The translations under genes and the position numbers were made by a program. Positions 7,810-17,130 of a DNA stretch of 39,063 nucleotides are shown piece by piece (the stretch's first letter is position 1; every line of letters starts with the position of its first letter). The notes under the pieces were generated by a model that worked only from the letters and a program-made list of their open reading frames with translations, was not told the origin of the DNA and searched no databases. Location of the stretch: positions 1 to 39,063 of the forward strand of contig NZ_JALXBJ010000080.1 of NCBI RefSeq assembly GCF_026991495.1, written 5' to 3'. The DNA comes from Thermococcus sp. GTDB lineage: Archaea; Methanobacteriota_B; Thermococci; Thermococcales; Thermococcaceae.

Positions 7810-9069
7810 TCAGTGGTCCTTCATTATCTCCCTCAGCAGGCTCGTGGCGTAGACGCCCTTCGGCAGGAAGAAGCGGAAGCACATGCCCGTTCCCGGAATG
7901 TAGCAGTAGGTGAGGCCAATTGGCTTTATAAGGAGCTCTCTTCTGCCACCGGGTTCTGCCATCGGCTTTGGAAGTCTTTTAAAGGCCTCCAGCGAAATTT
8001 TCTCCCCTTCAAGGATTTCCTTCTCAAGCCTTCCGGGAATACCCCTGGCCCTCCTCATCGCGAAGCCGAAAAGCGGGCCCGAGACCATGGCCTGGCTTTT
8101 CCTTATCTTCTCGTTTACGAAGCCAACGTTTGTCTCCGTTACGCGGTATGTTCTGTCGCGGTAGGGGAGGCCTCCCTTTACCTGAACAACTATGTCGCCA
8201 ACGAGGGCTTCGTTGATGGGTAAACCCTCCTCAATGCGCCTCGACAGGTAGAGGTTAAAGAGGTAGCTCTGGTAGGAGTGGATGAAAATCCTGAGTATTG
8301 GCATTGGGAGTGCTAAGAAAGCCCTCTTCCAGCTTCCGGTTCTCTTGTACACCTGTAGCATCGTCCTCTCGTATCTAAGAAAGCCGGGGAACTCGTGGAG
8401 GGCCAGTTCAACGTCTCCCGTCTCAGAGAAGCGTCTCCTTGCTTCATCCCCCTCCATCTTCCCATCAGCCTCCCCGAGAAAGAGCCTCGCAGCATCGTGA
8501 AATCAACCCCTTAGGAGGAGCTTTCCAACGAGATGATTAACGACGCGCCTCTCCCCAAAACGCTGGTAGCCGAAGTAGTTGGGGAAACCCCCTTTTTCGC
8601 GGAGCTCCCTTGTTATGGCCTTTGTCCTCTCAAAAGCGTCTTCGCCAACTTCCCTCACGATTATTTTAAAGCGGTTGCCGAGGAGATGGCCGAGCTTGAT
8701 GAACCTCCCGTAGGAGACGAAGCTGAGCTCGGCGTCCCTTATTTTAACTTCCTCAACTTTCTCTTTTGCCCGGGCAGGCGCGCTTATATACTGATAAGTT
8801 ATCGCCCTCTTATCCTTGGTTCCCGCGAAGCCCATCTCCCCCTGACTTATCCCTGCCCTCTTGGCTATCTCCCTGATTACCGCCATCGTGTCCCAGTTCC
8901 TCTTCTTGAGGAGGAATATGGCGTATCTTTTTCCCTCGAATATCTGGGGCAGGGGCTCCTCGATGACGACGAAGTCCTCGGGAAAGGCCTTTATCCTCCC
9001 GCCTATTCCGGGGCTTTTGCCCAGATGCCTAAAGCGGGAAAAGAACTCGCGGTAGTCCATTTTAATCAC
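7810..9069 (-). pseudogene. truD: tRNA pseudouridine(13) synthase TruD with an in-frame TGA
   Basis: TruD converts U13 of tRNA to pseudouridine. The 188-aa ORF 8503-9069 gives the N-terminal part, including the catalytic-motif region [10 protein letters not shown] and NYFGYQRFG, and stops at TGA (8503-8505). The frame continues without another stop, through [15 protein letters not shown] and the 215-aa ORF 7810-8457, to the normal C-terminus. Joined, this is 419 codons plus stop, the expected archaeal TruD length, so one codon interrupts an otherwise well-preserved gene. The break follows the [11 protein letters not shown] segment, so neither fragment is a full catalytic domain. Thermococcales are not known to use selenocysteine, so a nonsense mutation or sequence error is more likely than recoding. 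The start ([10 protein letters not shown], or MDYREFF at 9060) overlaps the stop of the upstream TOPRIM-like gene. Confidence 0.88.
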
Positions 9070-9574
9070 CCACGAGTTTCAGGAATTCCTGAAATGATTT
9101 ACAGTTATTTCTCAGCTTCTTAAAATCAAGTTTGCTCACATAGTCAGGCAACTTATGTTTGGCGTATCCTTCGCGTCGTTTCAGCTCGTCGGAGGGTTTG
9201 ATGGCCCAGTTGTAGACTAAGCTCCTGCATATCCACTCCTCAATTTCATGCTCAAAGAGGAGCATTTTGACGGGTGTTTTGATGTTGCGCGGGATGTGTT
9301 TTTCCACGTCTCTTCTTCGGGATTTGTAGTTTGATGGGCTATCTCCATCGTATACAATAAAATCCGGCTTGGAAAGCTCAGATGCACGGAGGATTTTTCC
9401 CAGCTTCGGATTACAGAGATAGGGGGCGTGAATAGGATTTCTCCTTCCTGAAAGCTTTTTCAACCTGATATCTGCCAGCTCCTCATTTCTTAGCCTATTC
9501 AGGAGCCTCTTAAAGAACTCCCCCCCGTATGTGTCTTCGGTTATTATAACGATCTCTCGATTCATAGCCATCAC
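9062..9574 (-). CDS. TOPRIM-like partner of the adjacent ATPase (RloB/DUF4435-like)
   Basis: Protein of 170 aa resembling the small TOPRIM-fold partners of OLD/AbiL-type ATPases. An acidic residue sits in an N-terminal strand-loop-helix ([18 protein letters not shown], about 7-24), then an aspartate pair after a beta strand (FIVYDGDSP, about 80), then FEHEIEEWI (about 107-115). That E ... DxD layout is what TOPRIM nucleases use to bind metal. Family placement is inferred from pattern, not from a search. Its ATG overlaps the ATPase stop (ATGA) and its own stop lies inside the start region of truD, so all three may share a transcript. By analogy with RloAB or PARIS-type systems it may be the effector of a defence pair. 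Confidence 0.6.
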   Translation of the reverse strand: MMAMNREIVIITEDTYGGEFFKRLLNRLRNEELADIRLKKLSGRRNPIHAPYLCNPKLGKILRASELSKPDFIVYDGDSPSNYKSRRRDVEKHIPRNIKTPVKMLLFEHEIEEWICRSLVYNWAIKPSDELKRREGYAKHKLPDYVSKLDFKKLRNNCKSFQEFLKLVGD

Positions 9575-10866
9575 TGTTCATCACTATAAAGTAGCGAGCC
9601 GTAGAGCCAGCCCTCACTCAGCGTGATGCCCTTTTCATTAAGGAATCTCTTGATTTTCTCGGGGTCTTTGATCCTCACAAACCTGCTTTCTCCCCCAACT
9701 TTATCCGCCAATATCAGGTCAGAGGGTTCAGTCATATCAACAACTACCGGGGAGTGCGTTGTTATCATAACCTGACTCTCACTCCCGCGGAGAACATCCA
9801 GAATTAACTCCAGGGTCTCCGGGTGGAGGGAGTTCTCTATCTCGTCTATCATCAGGAGGGGAGGCTTGAGGTAAGCGGCGGTAAGCAGAGTTAGGGTCTT
9901 GTAGAAGCCGTCTGAGATGCTTGGAGGGGCAAGCTCAAGGTTTCCTTCAAAAACCTTCATCATGACTCGGCCATCCTCTGTCAGCTGGAAGAAAACCCTG
10001 GTGTTGGGAAAGGCTATGGAGAGGGGCTTTGCGATTTCATCGGGCAGTCTTCCCTCACGGAGCCAGATGTTGTAGAGGAGGGGGATAAGGTTGGAGGCGT
10101 CCTCCGAGAGGATTGTTTCTTTGCGGGGGAATTTTGGAGTTCTTGCCTCCCTTAGGTTTGCACCTTTTAATACGAGGCAATCCACAAAGTTAAGAAATTC
10201 CCTGAGAAACACTAAAACAAGGGGATGCTTGTTTAAGGAAGGGGAGACTATGTACCCCTCTTTTTCATTGTGTCTAAATTTGGTACCGCTGATGGGCATT
10301 ATTCCAGATACCACGCTTGCAACCATTTGAAGAAATGATTCTTCGGGATTTTCCGGAATTAGAAGTTGGAACAAAGATTTATCCTTCGGTGCTTCAAGTT
10401 CCATTTTTGGCATAACTCCCGAGTGGACCTCTTTCAGCAACACAGAAGGAGTCTCAGTTATAACCCTGTAAAAGCTGGGGGAATACTCGGTTAACAGGTT
10501 AGAACCGGTCTTGATAAGCTTTAGGTACCCCTTAACCTCCAGAACCTCCCTCAGAATCCTGAAGCTCCCGCCCGTCCCTGTAAAGGTCGTCTCAAAATAA
10601 ACATCGTATTCATTAACATCGAAGAGCATTCCGACGGTTATGGGAAGCTCCTCTTTTCCACCCCACACCACGTTGTTGTAGCCCCACCACTCGAGGAAGG
10701 GGTTGATATCGTTTTCAACGTATATCTTCCTCAGAAGTTTGAAGACCTCAATGAGGCTGGTTTTACCGGAGGCGTTTGGACCAACGAGAACGTTGAACTT
10801 ACCAAGCTCGACCTCACAGTTTCTAAGGCTCTTGAAGTTCTTAACTACGAGCCTCTTCAGTCTCAC
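9571..10866 (-). CDS. AAA/ABC-type ATPase of the OLD/RloA (AAA_21) kind
   Basis: SMC-like ATPase of about 431 aa. Near the N-terminus are KNFKSLRN and Walker A GPNASGKTS. The C-terminal half has SISDGFYK (signature-like), Walker B PPLLMIDEIENSLHPE and the switch ITTHSPVVVD, the arrangement of AAA_21/AAA_15 ATPases of overcoming-lysogenization-defect type. There is no C-terminal TOPRIM in this chain; the TOPRIM-like part is encoded by the next gene. The GTG at 10866 is preferred because it follows GGTGGGAG and lies ~30 bases after the TATA element; the longer frame to 10893 (TTG) would begin too close to the promoter. A role in phage or plasmid defence is an inference from family. Confidence 0.75.
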   Translation of the reverse strand: MRLKRLVVKNFKSLRNCEVELGKFNVLVGPNASGKTSLIEVFKLLRKIYVENDINPFLEWWGYNNVVWGGKEELPITVGMLFDVNEYDVYFETTFTGTGGSFRILREVLEVKGYLKLIKTGSNLLTEYSPSFYRVITETPSVLLKEVHSGVMPKMELEAPKDKSLFQLLIPENPEESFLQMVASVVSGIMPISGTKFRHNEKEGYIVSPSLNKHPLVLVFLREFLNFVDCLVLKGANLREARTPKFPRKETILSEDASNLIPLLYNIWLREGRLPDEIAKPLSIAFPNTRVFFQLTEDGRVMMKVFEGNLELAPPSISDGFYKTLTLLTAAYLKPPLLMIDEIENSLHPETLELILDVLRGSESQVMITTHSPVVVDMTEPSDLILADKVGGESRFVRIKDPEKIKRFLNEKGITLSEGWLYGSLLYSDEQ

Positions 10867-10897
10867 ACTCCCACCGAAAACGAAAAACGGCAAACCG

Positions 10898-10907
10898 ATT
10901 AAAAAGG
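10898..10907 (-). promoter_or_regulatory. Promoter of the ATPase/TOPRIM/truD run
   Basis: CCTTTTTAATC on the minus strand, ~32-40 bases before the GTG at 10866 and just downstream of the Pth2 stop. Confidence 0.5.
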
Positions 10908-10915
10908 CTTCCCCC

Positions 10916-11275
10916 TCACACCAGCTTTAAATGGCCGGTAACCCTGTCCACGACCTCCTCAGGGCCGGGCCCTATGGCCAGAACCGTAATGGTTCCCGGA
11001 GGAATCTCCGTCAGTCCAGCGTCCCTTATCAGGGCCGTCGGGAGGCCGAGCTTTTCAGCCTTCTCCTTGAGCTGAAGGAGTTCCTCAAGGTTTTCCGCCT
11101 TAACGACGACCTTTTTCTGCCCCTCGTTGAACCAGGCCCTAAACCACTCTGGCTTTTCCCTCTGGGCCTTTATCGCAGCCGTAACGGCACCGTGCGCAAC
11201 CTGAACGGCGAACTTACCCCTGCTGAGCTTTAAGTCCCTTCGCGAGACCATGACCTGCTTGAACATGAAGGGCAT
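10916..11275 (-). CDS. pth2: Peptidyl-tRNA hydrolase (archaeal Pth2)
   Basis: Releases tRNA from peptidyl-tRNA drop-off products in the cytoplasm. The 119-aa length fits the Pth2 family. Motifs seen are [19 protein letters not shown] (about 12-30, with the substrate-binding Lys/Gln/His) and the C-terminal [22 protein letters not shown]. An alternative ATG is three codons downstream (MFKQVMV). The ATPase operon begins just beyond its stop. Confidence 0.96.
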   Translation of the reverse strand: MPFMFKQVMVSRRDLKLSRGKFAVQVAHGAVTAAIKAQREKPEWFRAWFNEGQKKVVVKAENLEELLQLKEKAEKLGLPTALIRDAGLTEIPPGTITVLAIGPGPEEVVDRVTGHLKLV

Positions 11276-11308
11276 GACCCAACACCCGCGAAAGATGTTA
11301 AAGGGAGC

Positions 11309-13399
11309 TCAGCCCCTTTCGATCTTCTTCTCACTTTCCCTCGGTAGGGTTTCCCGGACGAGTTCGAGGCGGAGCTCCCTGAGGAGGACTTCGAGTTCGT
11401 CCCTCTTCCACTTCTTCGGGAGCCCTCCGGGCCTGCTCTTGCGCTTCCTGAGGAGGAATCTCCTGAAGGTCTGAACCTCGCTGTAGTAGCCGTAGGCGAG
11501 GTAGGCCAAGATCGCAGCGATGATCGCGAGGATCAGGGCGCTTATCTTCCAGTACTGGGGCCCCTTGGGAAGGTACGGTTTAAGGACGGCGTAGATGGAC
11601 TTGGCGAGCTCCCCGGGCTCGCTTGAATTCTTCAGCGTGCGGTTTACGTAGGACGGGAGCTGAGTGGCCGGCGGATAAACTTTGATCGTCTCCCTCCTCA
11701 CGATGACCTTTGGGGGAACGGTATCGAGTACTCCGACGACGCCGAGGTCGAGCTCGTGCCTGTTGCCGAGGGGATCGGCGTAGAGGAGGGACGCCTTTAT
11801 CGGGAACCTGCCCTCAAGGAACGTCCTGATCCGGATAACCTTCTCAACTCTCTGACCCGCCCTCAGATCCCCTAATCCAACTATACCCGGTCCCGCGACG
11901 CCGCTCGGGTAGCTCAGGTATATGGCGGCGTCCTTTGCGAAGGTGTAGTTGGAGTTGCTCCCAACGGCGCTCACGTTGAAGTACAGGTAAGCGCTCCCGT
12001 TCTCGACGGTATGAGCGTAGCTTGAAAAAACGCCGAAGGTGGAGTTCGAGAGCCCGGTCTTAACCTCTATCTCGGGAGAGGAATAAACCCTCACCCATCT
12101 AACAGGCTCGGATCTCACGGTGACTTTGTCCCCGGTCTCGTTGTAGTAGGTTACCGTGACGCTCGGGATGACGTACCTGCCGGGGGAAGTGGGCTTTAGG
12201 ATGTAGACGATGGCCGGAACCCTCGAGTAGGCGGGCAGGTCTCCAACTGACCACCCCCTCTCCTTTCCCACGAGGGTGAAGCCGCTTGGAACGGGGGCCG
12301 TGACAACGAGGTCGTTGGCGTCCCCCGGGCCCAGGTTTTCGACGTTGATGTAGACCGCAACCGTCTGCCCCAGGAGAACCTCGGCTGGTACGACGCTGAC
12401 GCTGACGGAGACGTTGGCGCTCCTCTTCGGTGGAACCGCTGTGGAGCCGAGGGGCGCGTAGGCCTCAACGAGAACCCTGCCATGGGCCCGGTCAACGTCA
12501 TTTAGGCCCAACATGACAGGGCCCACAGGAACGGGGGAGCCTCTGAGAAATGTCTTAACGATTTTCAGCGTACCGTTTGGGAGGAAAACCTTGAAGTAAG
12601 CTTCGTTTCCTGTTATCTTCCCCACCATAACCTCAACCGTTCCGTTCGGAGTCCCGATCGACAGACTCTCGTTGAGGAAGAGGTAGCCCGTGTAAACGGT
12701 GGCGTAGGGGATCACCTTCTCCCTGAAAGGTATGGAACCGTTGCCGGCCGGTATCTGCCGGATGGTGAGGTTGTTTGCCGCGAGCTTGGGCATGAAGAGG
12801 TCGACCGTCGCGACCCCCGGCGAGGCGGAGAGGAGGCTTACGTAGAGGTAGTTGGTGTAGTTAACACCGTTCCCGAGGTAGTAGGTGAAGCCCCTCCCTC
12901 TCTTGTTGACGAGGGTGAAGTTGAGAAAGCCGCTCAGGGGCGGAAGCCTCACACCGAACCTGGCCCCGTTCTGCCAGGCCTGGAAGAGCTTTATGACAAC
13001 GTTCGAGTTGAGGACGACTGTCTCGTTGGGGGTCATCTGGAGGGAGCTCCTGACCTTTCTCAGGGGCGAGCTCAGCCCCAGTGTGACCGTCCCATACTCC
13101 CTGTCTATTTTGAGAACCCTGATTTCGAATACCTCAGCGCTCCGCGACGGGAAGTAGCCAGTCTCCCCCTCCCGAAGGAAGAAGAGCTGACTTCCGCCGG
13201 GATAGGAGACCTTAACGGTAACCAGGCTCCAGTTAGTGCTGACGTCATAGAACTGGATGGTGTAGTTGGCAAGCTCTATGCTGTCCCCGAGGCCGAGCTC
13301 CACGGGTGTCATGGAGGCTTTAAGCTGGGGAGCTCCAGCACTCGCGGGGAGCCAGGGGAGAATGAGTCCCAACAGAATGAGGGCGATCAACCTTCTCAT
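11309..13399 (-). CDS. Large membrane-anchored surface protein with CARDB/DUF11-like domain
   Basis: Exported protein of 696 aa. It has a signal peptide at 1-22 (RRLIALILLGLILPWLPASAG), a long beta-rich extracellular part, one transmembrane helix near 619-639 (ISALILAIIAAILAYLAYGYY) and a basic, Arg/Lys-rich cytoplasmic tail of ~57 aa. Around residues 330-430 is an immunoglobulin-like repeat of the CARDB/DUF11 type (VAVYINVENLGPGDANDLVV, VPSGF). A second such domain seems to follow at ~450-560. The topology suggests a cell-envelope scaffold or adhesin. GGAGGT precedes the ATG and a TATA element lies at 13420-13429. No enzyme motif seen. Confidence 0.8.
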   Translation of the reverse strand: MRRLIALILLGLILPWLPASAGAPQLKASMTPVELGLGDSIELANYTIQFYDVSTNWSLVTVKVSYPGGSQLFFLREGETGYFPSRSAEVFEIRVLKIDREYGTVTLGLSSPLRKVRSSLQMTPNETVVLNSNVVIKLFQAWQNGARFGVRLPPLSGFLNFTLVNKRGRGFTYYLGNGVNYTNYLYVSLLSASPGVATVDLFMPKLAANNLTIRQIPAGNGSIPFREKVIPYATVYTGYLFLNESLSIGTPNGTVEVMVGKITGNEAYFKVFLPNGTLKIVKTFLRGSPVPVGPVMLGLNDVDRAHGRVLVEAYAPLGSTAVPPKRSANVSVSVSVVPAEVLLGQTVAVYINVENLGPGDANDLVVTAPVPSGFTLVGKERGWSVGDLPAYSRVPAIVYILKPTSPGRYVIPSVTVTYYNETGDKVTVRSEPVRWVRVYSSPEIEVKTGLSNSTFGVFSSYAHTVENGSAYLYFNVSAVGSNSNYTFAKDAAIYLSYPSGVAGPGIVGLGDLRAGQRVEKVIRIRTFLEGRFPIKASLLYADPLGNRHELDLGVVGVLDTVPPKVIVRRETIKVYPPATQLPSYVNRTLKNSSEPGELAKSIYAVLKPYLPKGPQYWKISALILAIIAAILAYLAYGYYSEVQTFRRFLLRKRKSRPGGLPKKWKRDELEVLLRELRLELVRETLPRESEKKIERG

Positions 13400-13419
13400 A
13401 TCTCAGACCTCCGGTAGCT

Positions 13420-13429
13420 CTTTTTAAAT
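13420..13429 (-). promoter_or_regulatory. Promoter of the 696-aa surface protein
   Basis: CATTTAAAAAG on the minus strand, about 21-30 bases before the ATG at 13399, consistent with a very short leader. Confidence 0.6.
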
Positions 13430-13458
13430 GTTGGAGAGGGAATATAAAGGGGTTGCGG

Positions 13459-14775
13459 TCATGGGGTGAGCCGCCTCCTGTCCCTCGGGAACAGTATGAC
13501 CTCTCGGATGTTCGCCAGGTCGAGCATCTGCTTTATCAGCCTCTCAGCCCCGAGGCCGAAGCCCCCGTGCGGCGGCATGCCGTAGCGGAAGGCCCTGAGG
13601 TAGAACTCGAAGTTGGCTGGATTCAGTCCCTTCTCCCTTATCTGCTCTACAAGGATGTCAACGCGGTGCTCCCTCTGACCACCGGAGGTTATCTCAACGC
13701 CGCGGTATTCGAGGTCGAAGGCACGGCAGATCTCGGGTTTGCCGTCGTATTTCATTATGTAGAAGGGCTTCGCCTCGCTCGGGTACTGGTAGATGAAGTA
13801 GAGCGGCGCGTTCTCGTTCTCAAGCATGTACCTTCCGAGGAGTTTCTCACCCTCGGTGTCTACGTCATCGCCCCACTCCACAGTTTTGCCGAGGTCTGCC
13901 AGAATCTCAAGGGCTTTGCTGTAGGTAACGCGCGGGAAGGGCAGTTTAGGCTCCTCAAGCTCGAAGTTGAGGACTTTCAGTTCCCTCTCGTTGTGCTCGC
14001 GGACGTAACTGATCGTATAGGCAACAAGCCTCTCAAGGAGGTTCATTACCTCCTCCTCGTTCTCGATGAAGGCCATCTCGGCGTCGATGCTCCAGGCCTC
14101 ATTTAAATGCCGGGTCGTGTTGTGCTCCTCAGCTCTGAAAATCGGAGCTATCTCGTAGACCCTGTCCAGACCGCTCGCCATCATCATCTGCTTGTAAAGC
14201 TGAGGGCTCTGGGCTAAGAAGGCGTCCTTCTCGAAGTACTTCATCGGGAAGAGCTCGGTTCCCCCTTCCGTGGCTGTTGCTATGATCTTCGGCGTGTGGA
14301 TCTCAATGAAGCCCTCACCGTGAAAGAAGTCCCTGACTGCTTTGAAGACGTTCGAGCGGATCTTGAACATCGCCATGACCTCGGGCCTCCTGAGATCCAT
14401 GAAGCGGTTGTCCAAGCGAGTGTCGAGCTCCGCTTTCACCTTGCCCGTGGGATCGAGGGGGAGCGGGCTTTCCGCCCTGCTGAGGATTTCAAGCCTCTCT
14501 GGGATTATTTCAAAACCGAGCTTGGCCTTGGGCGTGAAGTTGACGACCCCCTCGACAGCCACAACGTCCTCGCTCCTCAGCTTGGGGATGAGCTTGAATA
14601 CCTCAGGAGCCACCTTCCTCTTGGGCGCGGTTACCTGAACGATGCCCTCCCTGTCCCTGATCCAGAGGAACTTTATTCCGCCGAGGTCTTTGATCTCCCA
14701 CACCCAGCCCGCGACCTTAACATTCTTTCCGTTTAACTCCTCGGTTATCTCACTTGAGTAGTGCGTCCTCAGCAT
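13459..14775 (-). CDS. aspS: Aspartate--tRNA ligase
   Basis: Class II aminoacyl-tRNA synthetase of 438 aa of the archaeal/eukaryotic type; it charges tRNA-Asp. It has an N-terminal OB-fold anticodon-binding domain (HYSSEIT ... [15 protein letters not shown], ~1-105). The catalytic domain has motif 1 around [13 protein letters not shown], motif 2 [14 protein letters not shown] and motif 3 [11 protein letters not shown]. The start at 14775 is chosen over the longer frame to 14802 for two reasons: GGGGGTTGGCA lies just upstream, and the TATA element at 14806-14816 would place the longer start before the transcription start. Confidence 0.97.
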   Translation of the reverse strand: MLRTHYSSEITEELNGKNVKVAGWVWEIKDLGGIKFLWIRDREGIVQVTAPKRKVAPEVFKLIPKLRSEDVVAVEGVVNFTPKAKLGFEIIPERLEILSRAESPLPLDPTGKVKAELDTRLDNRFMDLRRPEVMAMFKIRSNVFKAVRDFFHGEGFIEIHTPKIIATATEGGTELFPMKYFEKDAFLAQSPQLYKQMMMASGLDRVYEIAPIFRAEEHNTTRHLNEAWSIDAEMAFIENEEEVMNLLERLVAYTISYVREHNERELKVLNFELEEPKLPFPRVTYSKALEILADLGKTVEWGDDVDTEGEKLLGRYMLENENAPLYFIYQYPSEAKPFYIMKYDGKPEICRAFDLEYRGVEITSGGQREHRVDILVEQIREKGLNPANFEFYLRAFRYGMPPHGGFGLGAERLIKQMLDLANIREVILFPRDRRRLTP

Positions 14776-14805
14776 TGCCAACCCCCGAGAAAAGCCGTAC
14801 ACCGT

Positions 14806-14816
14806 GCTTTTAAAGT
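14806..14816 (-). promoter_or_regulatory. Promoter of aspS
   Basis: AACTTTAAAAGC on the minus strand, ~31-41 bases before the ATG at 14775. Confidence 0.65.
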
Positions 14817-14832
14817 TAGCCCAAAAAGGAGG

Positions 14833-15345
14833 TCAAACAAAGGCTATCTTGACCTCCCTCCCAAGTATCTGGGACAGCACGTTCTCTAAGAGCTCCGGTT
14901 TTTCTGGGAGCTTTTTCCTCTCCCTGAAAGGAACCAGAACCTTGTACGCTTTCTCGCCGCCAGGCCGGTAGACCACGTTTATCCCGAAGATGCTCGCAGG
15001 GTAGAACAGGTCAGCGGCGAGCTTCTTGAGTTCTCCCGGGCTCCACGTGTCGAAGCCCTCAATGACCCTCACGCGCTTCCCCAGTTCTTTGACGAGGGCC
15101 TTGATGTTCTTCCCGCCCTTTCCGATGACGGTGGGGACATCACCCCGCCCGACTATCAAAACGATGAGGTCGCCGGCTTCAACGGCCTTCTTAAACTCGA
15201 TGTCCACGTCACCGAGGAGCCTGTAGAGCAGGCGGGCGACCTTAACATCGAGCTCGGAGATTATACCCTCCTGGAGCTTTTTTTCATCAGCGGGACACAG
15301 AAGCCCATCGTTTTTTAAGCATACCTCACAGATCGGCGCTTTCAT
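14833..15345 (-). CDS. Cys-rich plus KH-domain protein (archaeal NusA-like)
   Basis: RNA-binding protein of 170 aa. The N-terminus holds a small Cys cluster (CEVCLKNDGLLC, residues 6-17) that may bind metal. Residues ~60-110 form a KH domain with the GxxG loop VIGKGGKNI, followed by a second KH-like segment (LFYPASIFGINVVYRPGG ... REVKIAFV). It matches the archaeal NusA-related family in length and architecture, whose role in elongation or RNA metabolism is not settled. It lies upstream of aspS in the same direction, ~57 bp apart; aspS has its own promoter. Confidence 0.8.
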   Translation of the reverse strand: MKAPICEVCLKNDGLLCPADEKKLQEGIISELDVKVARLLYRLLGDVDIEFKKAVEAGDLIVLIVGRGDVPTVIGKGGKNIKALVKELGKRVRVIEGFDTWSPGELKKLAADLFYPASIFGINVVYRPGGEKAYKVLVPFRERKKLPEKPELLENVLSQILGREVKIAFV

Positions 15346-15428
15346 TCTCTCACCTCCAGAATGACAGTGAGCGGTCTACCCTAAATTCAGGGAGGCATTT
15401 AAAAACGTTATTATGGGAAAAAGCGGGG

Positions 15429-16049
15429 CTAAATTTCACCCTCGATCTCCCGCCCTATCCTCTCGATGAACTCGACGGTAAAGCGGTGCCTCCCCTCGGC
15501 GATCCTCCTGGCGGTTTCGGTGTACATGAGATCCCTCAGCTTCAGTATCTTCCCCTCGAAGTGCCTGAGTGAAGCATCTATGTCCCTCCCGTGCTCCCCG
15601 GAGTACATGAAGACCCTCGCGATTCCTATGGCTCCAATCGCGTCGAGCTTGTCCGCATCGCTCAGTATCTTAGCCTCTAAGGTCTCTGGCTCCGGCCCCC
15701 TCGAAAAGCGGTGGCTCTCGATAGCATGAGCAACGGCCTTTACCTTCTCCTCCGGGTAGCCGAGGCTCCTCAGGAAGTGAACCGCTATCCTGGCCCCTTC
15801 CACGGCGTGATCCTCAACTTTGCCCGACTCCTCAAGGGGCCTGGCTATGTCGTGGAGGAGCGCCGCTAAAGCGAGAACTTCGAGGTCGGCCCCTTCCTCC
15901 TTCCCTATGTGGAGGCAGAGGTTGAAGACGCGCTCGACGTGGGAGAAACCGTGCGTTCCCTCCCTCTCGAAAAAGCTCTTCGCAAACTCCCTCGTCTTCT
16001 CAATGAGCGCCCTGCTCCTCTCGTCGGGTATGAACTCCTCGAGCCTCAT
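15429..16049 (-). CDS. HD-domain metal-dependent phosphohydrolase
   Basis: Protein of 206 aa in the HD superfamily. The metal-binding residues are visible as HGFSHVERVFNLC (about 33-45), LLHDIARP (about 66-73), a histidine in DHAVEGARIA, AIESHRF, and a late Asp in SDADKLDAIG. This is the YedJ/PF01966-like layout (HDIG-type). The substrate is unknown; nucleotides or cyclic nucleotides are typical of the superfamily. About 30 bp separate it from the DUF2226 gene upstream. Confidence 0.88.
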   Translation of the reverse strand: MRLEEFIPDERSRALIEKTREFAKSFFEREGTHGFSHVERVFNLCLHIGKEEGADLEVLALAALLHDIARPLEESGKVEDHAVEGARIAVHFLRSLGYPEEKVKAVAHAIESHRFSRGPEPETLEAKILSDADKLDAIGAIGIARVFMYSGEHGRDIDASLRHFEGKILKLRDLMYTETARRIAEGRHRFTVEFIERIGREIEGEI

Positions 16050-16080
16050 GCCCTCACCGAGTTAAAAATTTGGAGGAGCA

Positions 16081-16740
16081 TTAAAAGTCTTTCTCAGCCT
16101 CCTTCTTTTCCTTAAGAAGTTTGAGGCCTTCAAGAAACATCCGGCTGTTTTGAACCGCATCTTCGCGAGAGAAATTGAGGGACTCATTAACAGCATATTT
16201 CCCTTCCCTGAGGAGATGACCCATCTCATGGAAGATCTCCCTGAGTGCAGCGTCACCGTGATGGGTGGAACCTTTAATTGCTCTGGCGGCTTTCACAAGC
16301 CCTTTATCTACATATACCGCCCACGCCTTCGACCCATCTTGGATCTTTACACCACCCTTATAGGTCTTCAGGAGGGATAGGAATGATTCAAGGTCACTCC
16401 CAGACGTTGGGCGGTCCCCTCCAAAGCCCACCCGTACCATGGGGTTTACCTTGAGTATTCCCTCCACATCCGCCTCGTAAATTTCAACGGCCTTTATCAG
16501 TCCATGCTTTACTGCCTCAGTGATTTCAAGGAACGCCGGCTTTCCCTCCATTGTGGTGTTTTCAATTATGTCCTCCACTATTGAACCAATGATTGCACCC
16601 CTCTTGGTCAGAATGTACCCGATTTTTATATTTGAATTACTCCTCCACGCTACCTTAAGGTAGCCCTCTCTAACCTTCCCAGTAAGCTCCAAGGGATCTT
16701 TGAAACCCGTTATGACATCTACATACTTTCCAGGCAACAT
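16081..16740 (-). CDS. DUF2226 family protein
   Basis: Archaeal protein of 219 aa matching my memory of DUF2226; function unknown. The N-terminal half is a beta-rich domain (YVDVITGFKDP ... IKIGYILTKRGAIIGSIVED) in which a segment on effector or ligand influence is suggested by context only; the C-terminal half is helical and charged (LREIFHEMGHLLREGKYAVNES, then a Lys/Glu-rich tail). HEMGH looks like a zincin motif but sits in a helix followed by no obvious third ligand, so protease activity is not claimed. GGTGAT precedes the ATG. It closes an apparent operon with the roadblock and V4R-like genes. Confidence 0.65.
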   Translation of the reverse strand: MLPGKYVDVITGFKDPLELTGKVREGYLKVAWRSNSNIKIGYILTKRGAIIGSIVEDIIENTTMEGKPAFLEITEAVKHGLIKAVEIYEADVEGILKVNPMVRVGFGGDRPTSGSDLESFLSLLKTYKGGVKIQDGSKAWAVYVDKGLVKAARAIKGSTHHGDAALREIFHEMGHLLREGKYAVNESLNFSREDAVQNSRMFLEGLKLLKEKKEAEKDF

Positions 16741-16770
16741 TCATATCACCTTAAAAAGTTAAAGAAGCCC

Positions 16771-17124
16771 TCATAGCATTGAGGCAACTTTCTGGGCGTT
16801 CCTCTTAAGGTATATCCTGACGAGACCGAGGTTGACTTTTGGATCAGTGAGAACCGCCAATACAGCGCTTTCTCCGGCCTCAACGGTTATTATCTTGCCC
16901 TTTGGGGATTCGAGGGTTATCATATCAATGGCCTCTTCATGAAACACTTCCTTGGACACGTTAAGCGAGGTACCGTAGATAGTAGCCACCATAGCTGCCA
17001 CGTTCTCCACGTCAATCGTCCTGTCGTTTGCCTGTCCTTCAATCAGAAGGCCATCCTTGCTGACGACCGCAACCCCTTTAACACCGTCCACCCGTAGGAT
17101 GTCGGCAATCACATTCTCAAACAT
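16771..17124 (-). CDS. Roadblock/LC7 domain protein
   Basis: Single-domain roadblock/LC7 protein of 117 aa. The first strand-loop-strand VKGVAVVSKDGLLIEGQ (about 14-30) and the C-terminal part TVEAGESAVLAVLTDPKVNLGLVRIYLKR are typical. In prokaryotes such proteins often work with small Ras-like GTPases (MglB type) or in membrane-associated signalling; no GTPase gene is in this cluster. It starts 6 bp after the V4R-like gene. Confidence 0.9.
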   Translation of the reverse strand: MFENVIADILRVDGVKGVAVVSKDGLLIEGQANDRTIDVENVAAMVATIYGTSLNVSKEVFHEEAIDMITLESPKGKIITVEAGESAVLAVLTDPKVNLGLVRIYLKRNAQKVASML

Positions 17125-17130
17125 CCCACA

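Noticed and set aside
8503..8505. The truD TGA as a selenocysteine codon
   Set aside because: TruD has no Sec position here, no SECIS-like element was evident, and Thermococcales are not known to carry the Sec machinery.
16300..16330. HEMGH in the DUF2226 protein as a zinc protease motif (motif encoded near 16213-16227)
   Set aside because: No third ligand or protease-like surroundings; the short match can arise by chance in a charged helix.
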